Origin: Sphingobium sp. HWE2-09
GTDB lineage: Bacteria > Pseudomonadota > Alphaproteobacteria > Sphingomonadales > Sphingomonadaceae
Direction: 5' to 3'
Length of the DNA stretch: 64,000 nucleotides
Assembly: GCF_035989265.1 (NCBI RefSeq)
Contig: NZ_JAYKZX010000001.1
Coordinates: 496,001-560,000, forward strand
Shown: in pieces, positions 53,752 through 61,124 of the stretch
Position numbering within the stretch: the first letter of the stretch is position 1
Layout of the letters: each line of letters begins with the position of its first letter
Position numbers and translations under genes: made by a program
The notes under the pieces: model-generated
Databases searched by the model: none
What the model was told of the DNA's origin: nothing
What the model saw: only the letters and a program-made list of their open reading frames with translations

Positions 53752-55683
53752 ATGAAGTGGAGCCTCATCTCTTCGCTCGCGATGCTGGCGATGCTGGAGC
53801 CGCAATCGGCCTTTGCGCAGGACATGGACGCGAGGGCCCGGGCGGCAGCGGCCGCTTCGCGCGCCAAATCCGGCGACAGCGATGCGATCAGCAATAATTA
53901 TCTGACGCCAGGTCTCGCCAACCAGCCGGTCAGCACGGTCGACAATAGCCGCAGTTTCACACCCAATCTCGCCTGTCAGCAGAGCGCCACCATGCTCGAA
54001 ATGCTGGTTCAGCCTAGCACGACCGGCGACATCACTCTTCTATCCATTTCCCGCGACAAGGATCTGGACGGCGCATTTGACAGCACGCTGACCCTCCCGG
54101 TCCCGGTGTCGGGAATCTGCGCCAATGGCGTCATCTCCTGCTCGCCCGGAAGCTGGACCCAGTGCCAGAATTTCAAATGGGATGTCGGCGGCACGGGTGA
54201 TCTGAAGCTCACGCAGGTCGACCTACCCGAACTCTCCGGTTGCTATTGCATCAATGCAAGCTGCGGCGCCAACCTTGTCTCTGGCAATCTACCCTCGGTG
54301 CTGAAAGATCTGGGCGGCGGCGTGATCGGTGCGCTGACAACCGCAGATCCCCGGATCGCAGTGGCGCAGGCCAGTGTCGACGGCCCGGTTATCCGCTATG
54401 TTGGCGCGCAGACGACCGCCTGCACCACTTCATCAGCGGTGTCCGCGACCAGCTATCGCGCCAACCCGGCTGCAATCAACGGAGACGCCTATGCGGCCTC
54501 TCAGGCGAGTTCAGTCTTCACCGCGCTGGCGGCGTCTCCCGCCAGCAATGGCAAGGCGGAGGAAACGCGGTCCTGCTCAATCGAGCGCGAGATAAACGTC
54601 AAGGCCTGGGACTTTACAGATATCGTCGCCGCCAGTGGCTCGATCACTTCGACCAGCAGCTGCGGCACGGGATGCCTCCGCTTCCAGGTCCGGGGAGCGG
54701 GGAGCTGCGGCAGCAATCCGCCCGTCTATACGGTGACGTTCAATCCATTGCTGCCCAGCCGGATCGTCTCGGCGCGGATCATCGAGATGGGCGCGGACGA
54801 CTGGGTTCAGGGCCGGATCAATGGCCAGGTCGTGGGCTCGGCGGGCAAGCGCCTCTGGACGGGCGATGGCCTGCCCTCTGGCGACTGCCGGATCAGCGAC
54901 GATCCCTGGTATAATCGCACGCCCATCGATTTTACCGACAGGCTCAAGTCCGGCGCGACGTCGGTCAGCGCGCGGGTGCGCGGCGGAGGCGGCGGCAATT
55001 GGGGCTATGTCACAGTAGAGATCCAGGTCGACACCAGCTGCGAGGTCAGCGAGCGACTGGTTGACCTCTGTGCTGGCTACGCGAGTGACCCTGCCTGCCG
55101 CCTGAATCAAGAAGACGTCGACGGGGTCGAGACGGTCCGCAACGGCGTCGTCACAGGTCTCAAGCCGCTGCCCCTCACCCGCCTGTTCGGCACGGGGGCC
55201 TGCACCTTCCAATATAGCCGTGACTTCTTCCTCCGGACACGCCGCTACGCCTGCATCGTCGAACCATCGGTTACGGCGCAGCCCGATCTCAGCCGCGCGA
55301 CCTATATCATAGACCATTCGACCGAGACGATGCTCGCCGACCAAACCCGGAGCAGCGATGGCTCCCTCGTCCAGTCGACCCGCGCCTTCGCGCTCCCCGA
55401 GCGTCCAGCGGTCGCGGCCTGCGAGTTCATCTGCAAGACCCGCGCGCCCAGCGCCAATAGTGGCGTTGCGCCCGCTGGCGCTGTGGCGGAAAAGCAGAAT
55501 ATGCCCGTCGGCTGGGACAGCTTCTATCATATCTGTTCGGCCGACAATGTCTGCCCGCTGGGCGATGGCGAAGAGATCGTCTCACCCTGCGGCTGCCTCG
55601 ATGATTTTCCCGAGGCGGTGGTCATGATGCAGACCGTCCGGCTCGCAGGCTCGGACCTGGCCTGCACGGCGGTGGCGCGATGA
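53752..55683 (+). CDS. traN: Conjugal transfer mating-pair stabilisation protein TraN, N-terminal part
   Basis: A 643-residue exported, very Cys-rich protein with a signal peptide (1-22, ...SAFAQ). It contains FQVRGAGSCGSNPPVYTVTF, RIIEMGADDWVQGRINGQVV, WTGDGLPSGDCRISDDPWYNRTPIDFTDRLKSG and ACTFQYSRDFFLRTRRYACIV, all typical of the outer-membrane adhesin TraN. It contacts the recipient outer membrane. Start at 53752 with GGAGGAAGAG upstream; the frame extends to 53662. The C-terminal Cys-rich region of TraN is missing here and is found in the next gene, coupled by ATGA. Confidence 0.88.
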   Translation: MKWSLISSLAMLAMLEPQSAFAQDMDARARAAAAASRAKSGDSDAISNNYLTPGLANQPVSTVDNSRSFTPNLACQQSATMLEMLVQPSTTGDITLLSISRDKDLDGAFDSTLTLPVPVSGICANGVISCSPGSWTQCQNFKWDVGGTGDLKLTQVDLPELSGCYCINASCGANLVSGNLPSVLKDLGGGVIGALTTADPRIAVAQASVDGPVIRYVGAQTTACTTSSAVSATSYRANPAAINGDAYAASQASSVFTALAASPASNGKAEETRSCSIEREINVKAWDFTDIVAASGSITSTSSCGTGCLRFQVRGAGSCGSNPPVYTVTFNPLLPSRIVSARIIEMGADDWVQGRINGQVVGSAGKRLWTGDGLPSGDCRISDDPWYNRTPIDFTDRLKSGATSVSARVRGGGGGNWGYVTVEIQVDTSCEVSERLVDLCAGYASDPACRLNQEDVDGVETVRNGVVTGLKPLPLTRLFGTGACTFQYSRDFFLRTRRYACIVEPSVTAQPDLSRATYIIDHSTETMLADQTRSSDGSLVQSTRAFALPERPAVAACEFICKTRAPSANSGVAPAGAVAEKQNMPVGWDSFYHICSADNVCPLGDGEEIVSPCGCLDDFPEAVVMMQTVRLAGSDLACTAVAR

Positions 55684-56777
55684 TCCGCCGGCTTGCCCCC
55701 GCACTCGCGCTCACCTGCGCGCTGACGCCACTTGGCGTTGCCATGAGCCCGCAGGGCCATGCCGCGCAGCTCTGCGCTGCCGACCTCAACGGCAATGGCG
55801 ATGCCGCCGACGAAGGGGAGATGGCGCAGTGCCTGGCAACCACGGATGGCGGCGCGCTCTGTCCCATCGGCGCGGTCGATTGCGTCGCCGACACGCAGGG
55901 CGCCTATGCCTGTCCACTTGGACCGAGCTATGCCTGCAAGACCTCGGCCTCAAGCGCGGTGCCGGCCTGCTCACCCCATAGCTGCATCGATACCTCCGCC
56001 ACGCCGATCGAAAACGAGGAAGTGGTTGACGATCCCGGCGCGCCGGGTGACGGCCCGGTCGATGCCGACGGCAATTGCCTTGGCACCATCGAAATATTTG
56101 GCGGACGGGCGCTGCGCTGCCGGCCGCCTGGAGCCAGCGTCACCTTCCAGAATTGCTGCAAGGACATGGGCAAGATTGTGAAGGACGGGATGGGCGGTTC
56201 GCTCACCTTGATCACGACCAAGATCGCGATCGCCAAGGGCGTCTTCACCGGCATGAAAGCGGCCTATACCGCCTTCAAGGCCGGCGCGACCGCGAGCGAG
56301 GCGGCCTCGGCGGGCGCCAACGCGATCATCGTCGGCATCGATCCCACCTCGATCGCGATCAGCCTTGCCATCAACTATATGATCGAGGTGCTGCTCCAGG
56401 GCTGCGACCAACAGGATATGGAGACCGGCATGCTGCGCGGCTCGGGCATGTGCCATGAGGTCGGCACCTATTGCTCGTCGAAAATCCTGGGCATCTGCAT
56501 CCAGAAGGCGCGCGGCCATTGCTGCTTCAACACCAAGCTGGGCCGCATCATTCAGGAACAGGGTCGCCCGCAGCTCGCAGCGTTCAACAGCCTTGGCTGG
56601 GGTACGCCCGAACATCCCTATTGCCGCGGATTTTCGGCTGAAGAGTTCCAGGCGCTCGATTTCAGCCGGATGGACCTCTCCGAATATTATTCGGACATCG
56701 AAGCCCGCGCCCAATCCGACATCCAGATTGACATGAAGGAGAAGATCGATGCGACGCTCAGCATCATCCATCCGTGA
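55680..56777 (+). CDS. TraN-like second gene (C-terminal TraN region)
   Basis: A 365-residue exported protein with its own signal peptide (1-29, ...SPQGHAA). The C-terminal third reads CSSKILGICIQKARGHCCFNTKLGRIIQEQGRPQL...WGTPEHPYCRGFSAEEFQALDFSRMDLSEYY, the characteristic end of TraN. The middle part (about 170-240) contains hydrophobic Ala/Gly-rich stretches (AIAKGVFTGMKAAYTAFKAG, SIAISLAINYMIEVLL). It was either split from traN or works as a partner protein; the ATGA overlap gives equal expression. It overlaps trbC by 29 bases. Confidence 0.8.
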   Translation: MIRRLAPALALTCALTPLGVAMSPQGHAAQLCAADLNGNGDAADEGEMAQCLATTDGGALCPIGAVDCVADTQGAYACPLGPSYACKTSASSAVPACSPHSCIDTSATPIENEEVVDDPGAPGDGPVDADGNCLGTIEIFGGRALRCRPPGASVTFQNCCKDMGKIVKDGMGGSLTLITTKIAIAKGVFTGMKAAYTAFKAGATASEAASAGANAIIVGIDPTSIAISLAINYMIEVLLQGCDQQDMETGMLRGSGMCHEVGTYCSSKILGICIQKARGHCCFNTKLGRIIQEQGRPQLAAFNSLGWGTPEHPYCRGFSAEEFQALDFSRMDLSEYYSDIEARAQSDIQIDMKEKIDATLSIIHP

Positions 56778-57582
56778 CTTTTTGCTGCGCGCGGGCACCA
56801 TGGTCGCGCTCTGTGCCGCCGTCCCCGCGGTGGCGGAAGGCGCGCAGACCGTGGGAGAGCCGCAGCCGGCCGAACCAGACAAGCCCGCCATATCTGGCCC
56901 GACAGGCATCCCCGAACCATCGCAGGCGATGCGCCGCCGGGCGTTCGAGGCAATGCGGCAGAAGTGGCGCTTTCCCGACATCGAAGCGCGGGCGCGCAAG
57001 GATCGGGAGGATGCCGCGCAGCACATGGCTGCCGAGCATGATGCCGTGCAACGGCGCCTTTACGAGGCCCTGGGGTTTGCCGCGCCGATCGATACGGCGA
57101 AACCAAAAGATGGGCGGGCTGTGACTACGGCAAAGAGCTGGGTGCCGATGCTGTTCGCCTCCTCCTCCATGCCACTCCAGACCCTGCGCAATTACGCCGC
57201 GCAGCTGGCGACGGTGGGCGGGGTCATCGCTTTTCGCGGCGTTCCCGGGGGCATGAGCAAAATCGGCCCGATGGCGAAACTGACGGCGCAGATCCTGCGC
57301 GTCGATCACGGGTGCGAAGGTCCGGCCTGCACGATGCGCAACGTCCAGCTCATCGTCGACCCGATCCTCTTCCGCCAGCATGGCGTCAATCAGGTCCCTG
57401 CCTTCGCCATGGTGCCGGGCGATCCCACCCTTCCCTATTGCGAGCGCGACGACGAAGTCGCGCCCCGCGCCAGCCATATCGTCTATGGCGACGCGGCCCT
57501 GTCCGGACTTCTCGAAGAATATGCCCGCCTTGGCGGCAAGGAGGAGGTCAGCGATGCTGCGTCTCGCCTATCTCGCCGCTAG
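56749..57582 (+). CDS. trbC: Type-F pilin assembly protein TrbC
   Basis: A 277-residue exported protein with a signal peptide (about 1-32) and a C-terminal TrbC domain: WVPMLFASSSMPLQTLRNYAAQLATVGGVIAFRGVPGGMSKIGPMAKLT and NVQLIVDPILFRQHGVNQVPAFAMVPG. The fold resembles thioredoxin without CxxC. Acts with TraW in pilus assembly in the periplasm. ATG lies behind GAGAAG, 29 bases before the previous stop. It overlaps the S26 peptidase start by 29 bases. Confidence 0.88.
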   Translation: MRRSASSIRDFLLRAGTMVALCAAVPAVAEGAQTVGEPQPAEPDKPAISGPTGIPEPSQAMRRRAFEAMRQKWRFPDIEARARKDREDAAQHMAAEHDAVQRRLYEALGFAAPIDTAKPKDGRAVTTAKSWVPMLFASSSMPLQTLRNYAAQLATVGGVIAFRGVPGGMSKIGPMAKLTAQILRVDHGCEGPACTMRNVQLIVDPILFRQHGVNQVPAFAMVPGDPTLPYCERDDEVAPRASHIVYGDAALSGLLEEYARLGGKEEVSDAASRLSRR

Positions 57583-58153
57583 TCGGCTCTGGCCAAGCCT
57601 CAAGGCCCTGCCCGCGCACGCGGCGCTCGCGCTGGGCGGCGGGGTCGGCAACCAGCCTGCCGACAACAGGCGCCTGGCCCTGAACCTCGCAATCGTCCTG
57701 CCCGTCGCGACCCTCACCTGGCTGGGATTGCCGGGCATCACCCTAGTCATGAGCCCCTCGATCGACGCCTGGGCAGTGCGGCGCATACCAGGCCCGATCC
57801 GCAAGGGCGATCTCGTCGAGTTCATGCTCTCCCATCCGATCGCGGGGCCAAAGCCGGTGAGCGTCACCAAACGCGCGCTCTGCCTTCCGGGCGAGCGGCT
57901 CCGCGAGATCGAGCGGCCCTCGATCGATGGCCGCGAGGGCACCCGCAGCTGGTATTATTGCGGCCGCACCTTCCTCGGCGCGAGCCGTCCCGCCGTCCGC
58001 GATGGCCGCCCGCTCCCTCATCTGCGCTGGGGCGATCGGCCGATCCCTGCGGGTTATATCTTTGTCGGTTCGGATCATGCCGGGGGCTTTGACAGCCGCT
58101 ATTTCGGACCGGTCCGGCTCGATTGCCTCACCCGCATGGAGCGCATCCTGTGA
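57554..58153 (+). CDS. S26-family signal peptidase (TraF/TrhF-type)
   Basis: A 199-residue membrane peptidase. One N-terminal TM helix (about 40-58) is followed by the Ser motif VMSPSIDAW (Ser about 67), the Lys segment KPVSVTKRALCLPGERL, and the C-terminal box GYIFVGSDHAGGFDSRYFGPV, all typical of S26 peptidases. Relatives in RP4 and in R27/SXT-type systems mature or cyclise the pilin. Here the likely substrate is the traA-like precursor. Start ATG has a perfect AAGGAGG. It overlaps the next gene by GTGA. Confidence 0.9.
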   Translation: MLRLAYLAASRLWPSLKALPAHAALALGGGVGNQPADNRRLALNLAIVLPVATLTWLGLPGITLVMSPSIDAWAVRRIPGPIRKGDLVEFMLSHPIAGPKPVSVTKRALCLPGERLREIERPSIDGREGTRSWYYCGRTFLGASRPAVRDGRPLPHLRWGDRPIPAGYIFVGSDHAGGFDSRYFGPVRLDCLTRMERIL

Positions 58154-58998
58154 AGCGCGCGCTCGCCCTGCTGGCCTTGGCCGGCCTGCTGCTCCCAACG
58201 GCAGCCGTCGCGGAGGACGTGATCCGGCAAGGCTATTGGTGGTATCGTCCGAAGGCCGATCCCGCCGAGACGCTGCCCGAGGATGTGCCACCAGCCCCGG
58301 TCATTCCGCCCATGGCCGAACTCACCCGATGGAGTCCGCCCCGGATCGCCAAACTGATTACCGACCAACGCGATTACGCCGCGACGGTCCTTACCGTCGA
58401 GGCGGTATCCAATTTTTGGCGGCTGGAAGATTTTGCGCGGCGCAAGGCCCGCGCCTTTGCGGGACTCACGCAGCTAGCGATGCTCGCCCATCCAGAACTC
58501 AGCGCCAAGTCCGCCAATCCGATGATCGGCGATGCGCGCGCTGCGCTGGGTGCGCAGAAGGATGCGGTGCGCCGCGCCTATCTGCGCACCCGAAGTCCTG
58601 AATTTGCGCTCGTCATGTTCTCGCGCACCTCCTGCGGCTATTGCCGGGTGCAATGGCCGATCCTGCAGCGCTTTCAGGAGGAAACCGGCTGGCAGATCAT
58701 CCGCGAGGACCTCGACCGGCGGCCGGAACTTAGTGCTCGCTTCGGCGTGGAGGTGACGCCGACAACCATGGTCATTCGCCGCAATTCCGTGCAACGCATG
58801 GTCATCGCCAATGGCGTTGAGGCGTTTCCTACGCTCATCCAGACCGCATATCAGGCAGTGAAGCTCCTCTCGGGCGACATCCGGCCCGAACAGTTTCTCA
58901 CCGGTGCCGGCGAGGAAAATGGCTTTTTCGACGCGCTCGCCAATGGTCCGGTTGCGGCCGCCGATCCGATGGCAAACCCGGGCGGTGTACGCCCATGA
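58150..58998 (+). CDS. traF: Conjugal transfer protein TraF (thioredoxin-like)
   Basis: A 282-residue periplasmic protein with a signal peptide (1-20, ...AAVAE). It has GYWWYRPKADPAE, typical of TraF, and a C-terminal thioredoxin domain with FSRTSCGYCRVQWPILQRF (Cys about 160 and 163) and the cis-Pro loop GVEVTPTTMVI. It supports pilus assembly, probably in the disulfide chemistry of TraU, TraN and TraH. Start is GTG 58150, overlapping the peptidase stop (GTGA); the upstream ATG is inside the peptidase gene. Confidence 0.88.
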   Translation: MKRALALLALAGLLLPTAAVAEDVIRQGYWWYRPKADPAETLPEDVPPAPVIPPMAELTRWSPPRIAKLITDQRDYAATVLTVEAVSNFWRLEDFARRKARAFAGLTQLAMLAHPELSAKSANPMIGDARAALGAQKDAVRRAYLRTRSPEFALVMFSRTSCGYCRVQWPILQRFQEETGWQIIREDLDRRPELSARFGVEVTPTTMVIRRNSVQRMVIANGVEAFPTLIQTAYQAVKLLSGDIRPEQFLTGAGEENGFFDALANGPVAAADPMANPGGVRP

Positions 58999-59597
58999 GA
59001 GCCCTCCATCTCGGAGCATCGATCGCGCTGCTGGGCGCGCTGCCGCTCCCGGTCCATGCGCAGGCGGAACGACGCGCACCTGACCGTGTCGCGGCAGCCC
59101 GCGCCGCAATCCATCCGGTTTTCACTGCCCGCGAAATGCAGAGCTGGCTCGCCCGCGTTCCACGCACCCTCGATTATCCGCCGGATTTCGATGCGGCTTT
59201 GAAAGGCCAGGGACCAGCGTTCGTCATCGAGATGAGCACGGCGCCCGGCTGCCTTCCCTGTGGCGATCTCTGGACCAAGCTGCTTGTGCTCAAGACGCGC
59301 TATGGCCTCGCGGTCCGCCCGATCGGCAGGGAGGAGGCCATGCTCCGCTCGGGACGGCTTAGCCTCCCCTGGATCGGCCATCCCGTCGCATGGCTCCGCC
59401 CGGTCTCCGACGATGTACGCATCCTGCCAATCGCGATCGGGACGGATCATCCGGCCAATCTCGCTCGCAATATCTATTTGGGCATCAAGATGCAGACTGG
59501 CGTGCGAGCCGCCGTCGGCGTGCGGGCCATGGCGAAGTTCACCGGCATCGTAGGCGCCGGGGCGCCTTCCCACACCAACCGCAAGGCGAAGGACTGA
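58995..59597 (+). CDS. Periplasmic thioredoxin-like protein (TrbB-like position)
   Basis: A 200-residue exported protein with a signal peptide (1-23, ...LPVHAQA) and a thioredoxin-type site PGCLPCGDLW (Cys about 85 and 88). The rest is weakly similar to thioredoxins, with GRLSLPWIGHPVAWLRP where a cis-Pro loop would be. It lies between traF and traH, where F has trbB, a disulfide isomerase. ATGA-coupled to traF. It makes a third CxxC protein in the operon. Named by position and motif only. Confidence 0.7.
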   Translation: MRALHLGASIALLGALPLPVHAQAERRAPDRVAAARAAIHPVFTAREMQSWLARVPRTLDYPPDFDAALKGQGPAFVIEMSTAPGCLPCGDLWTKLLVLKTRYGLAVRPIGREEAMLRSGRLSLPWIGHPVAWLRPVSDDVRILPIAIGTDHPANLARNIYLGIKMQTGVRAAVGVRAMAKFTGIVGAGAPSHTNRKAKD

Positions 59598-59650
59598 GCA
59601 ATGGCGGGCTCGGACCTTTCCTCAACACCCCCACCTTCCTGGAGTCCGCC

Positions 59651-61111
59651 ATGGCCGATCGCTGCACGCTTGCCTCTTGCCGTCTGACATTCCGCACGCG
59701 GCTCCGGCGCTGGATCGCCCTCCTCACCATGTCTCTAGCGAGCTGCGGCACGATGACGGCTGCCAACGCCCAGAGCTGGGCAGAGCATTGGTTCGACAAT
59801 GTTACCTATACCAGCCCCGGCAGCTTCGAGGACCAGACCCGTGGCTATGTGACGGCGGGCGGCATGTCCGGCCGGATCGATGTGCATAGCGATTATCTCA
59901 TGTCGCTCACCATGCCCAAGGTGAAGGCGGGCTGCGGCGGCATCGACATGTTTCTGGGCGGCATGTCTTTCCTCGATCCCGATTACCTCGTCCAGAAGCT
60001 CGAGAGCATCCTCCAGGCCGCCCCTGCCGTCGCATTCCAATATCTGCTCGAAACGCTGGACGAGAAGATGGGGAACATCATTTCGAAGATGGAGGCGGCC
60101 ACCAACTTCCTCAATTCCATCCAGGTGAATGACTGCCGTCTTGCCAATCGCATGGTCCAGATCGCCAAGGGCGACGATAACATGTCGGGTATCATCGAGG
60201 AAATGACCGGCTACAAGTCGGTGAAGGAAGGTTACGCCAAAAGCTATCAGCAAAGCCGAGAGAAAATTCAGGCAAACGGGAATAGCCCCACCGAGGATCT
60301 GAAGGACGCGCTTGCCAATTGCCCGGCCGAGGTCACCGACATCTTCCGCACCGGCTCGCTGCTGTCCCATGCGGCGTCCCGCGTCGGGGCCGCCGACTGG
60401 GCGGGCGTCATGCGCGCGCGGGTGGGCGACGTCTATATGCGCTGGGACGCCAACGACAAGGTGCCGCTCTTCTCGGCCATTCCCGCCTGCGCGGGGCAGG
60501 ATACCGAATCCTCCGATGATTTCCTGAGCGGCCGGGTGATGCGCCGCGCCCTCAACATGCCGGCCACCGCCGCCGATTGCACGCAGGATGGAGCCAAGGG
60601 GGCGCTGGCGCTCACCCGTGAGCGCATGACCTCGATCGCCGAGAAGATCAGGACGCGCGCAGCGCTGACGGCCGAGGAACGGCAGTTCGTCGCCAATGTG
60701 CGGACCCTGCCGGTTTATCGAATGCTTGAATGGGGCGTGCGCCAGGATGTGGTCGACTCGGTTATCGGCGATACCGACGAGCTCGTCGCGCTGACGCTCG
60801 CCTATCAGATGCTGAACGACCTCACCCGCAGCATCGATTTTGCCATCTCCAATGCCGAGCGCGGGACCAGCGCGGCGGGCGCCGCCGATGGGACCAGCGC
60901 CAATATCTGCCAGACCCGGATCCTCACCAAGGGCATCGAGCAACTGCGCGACCTGCGCGAAGAAGTGCTCCGCCAGCGCGCGCAGATGCGCCAATCCTAT
61001 ATGGCGGCGCTCTCCCAAGCGAACCTCTCAACTGGCTATGCCGGCCTCATCCGCCAGCGCGACCGCGACGCGCGCGACGCCGCCGGCACCGCTGCCAGTC
61101 GCAACCGCTGA
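59651..61111 (+). CDS. traH: Conjugal transfer pilus assembly protein TraH
   Basis: A 486-residue exported protein. The signal region ends near TAANAQSW. The TraH pattern follows: MSGRIDVHSDYLMSLTMPKVKAGCGGIDMFLGGMSFLDPDYLVQKLESILQAAPAVAFQYLLETL, then a conserved Cys (VNDCRLANRMVQIA) and C-terminal coiled-coil segments (IEQLRDLREEVLRQRAQMRQSY). Outer-membrane-associated factor for pilus extension and retraction. Start chosen at ATG 59651 with GGAG six bases upstream. It follows the thioredoxin-like gene by 53 bases. Confidence 0.9.
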   Translation: MADRCTLASCRLTFRTRLRRWIALLTMSLASCGTMTAANAQSWAEHWFDNVTYTSPGSFEDQTRGYVTAGGMSGRIDVHSDYLMSLTMPKVKAGCGGIDMFLGGMSFLDPDYLVQKLESILQAAPAVAFQYLLETLDEKMGNIISKMEAATNFLNSIQVNDCRLANRMVQIAKGDDNMSGIIEEMTGYKSVKEGYAKSYQQSREKIQANGNSPTEDLKDALANCPAEVTDIFRTGSLLSHAASRVGAADWAGVMRARVGDVYMRWDANDKVPLFSAIPACAGQDTESSDDFLSGRVMRRALNMPATAADCTQDGAKGALALTRERMTSIAEKIRTRAALTAEERQFVANVRTLPVYRMLEWGVRQDVVDSVIGDTDELVALTLAYQMLNDLTRSIDFAISNAERGTSAAGAADGTSANICQTRILTKGIEQLRDLREEVLRQRAQMRQSYMAALSQANLSTGYAGLIRQRDRDARDAAGTAASRNR

Positions 61112-61124
61112 AGGAGCAGCTGCC

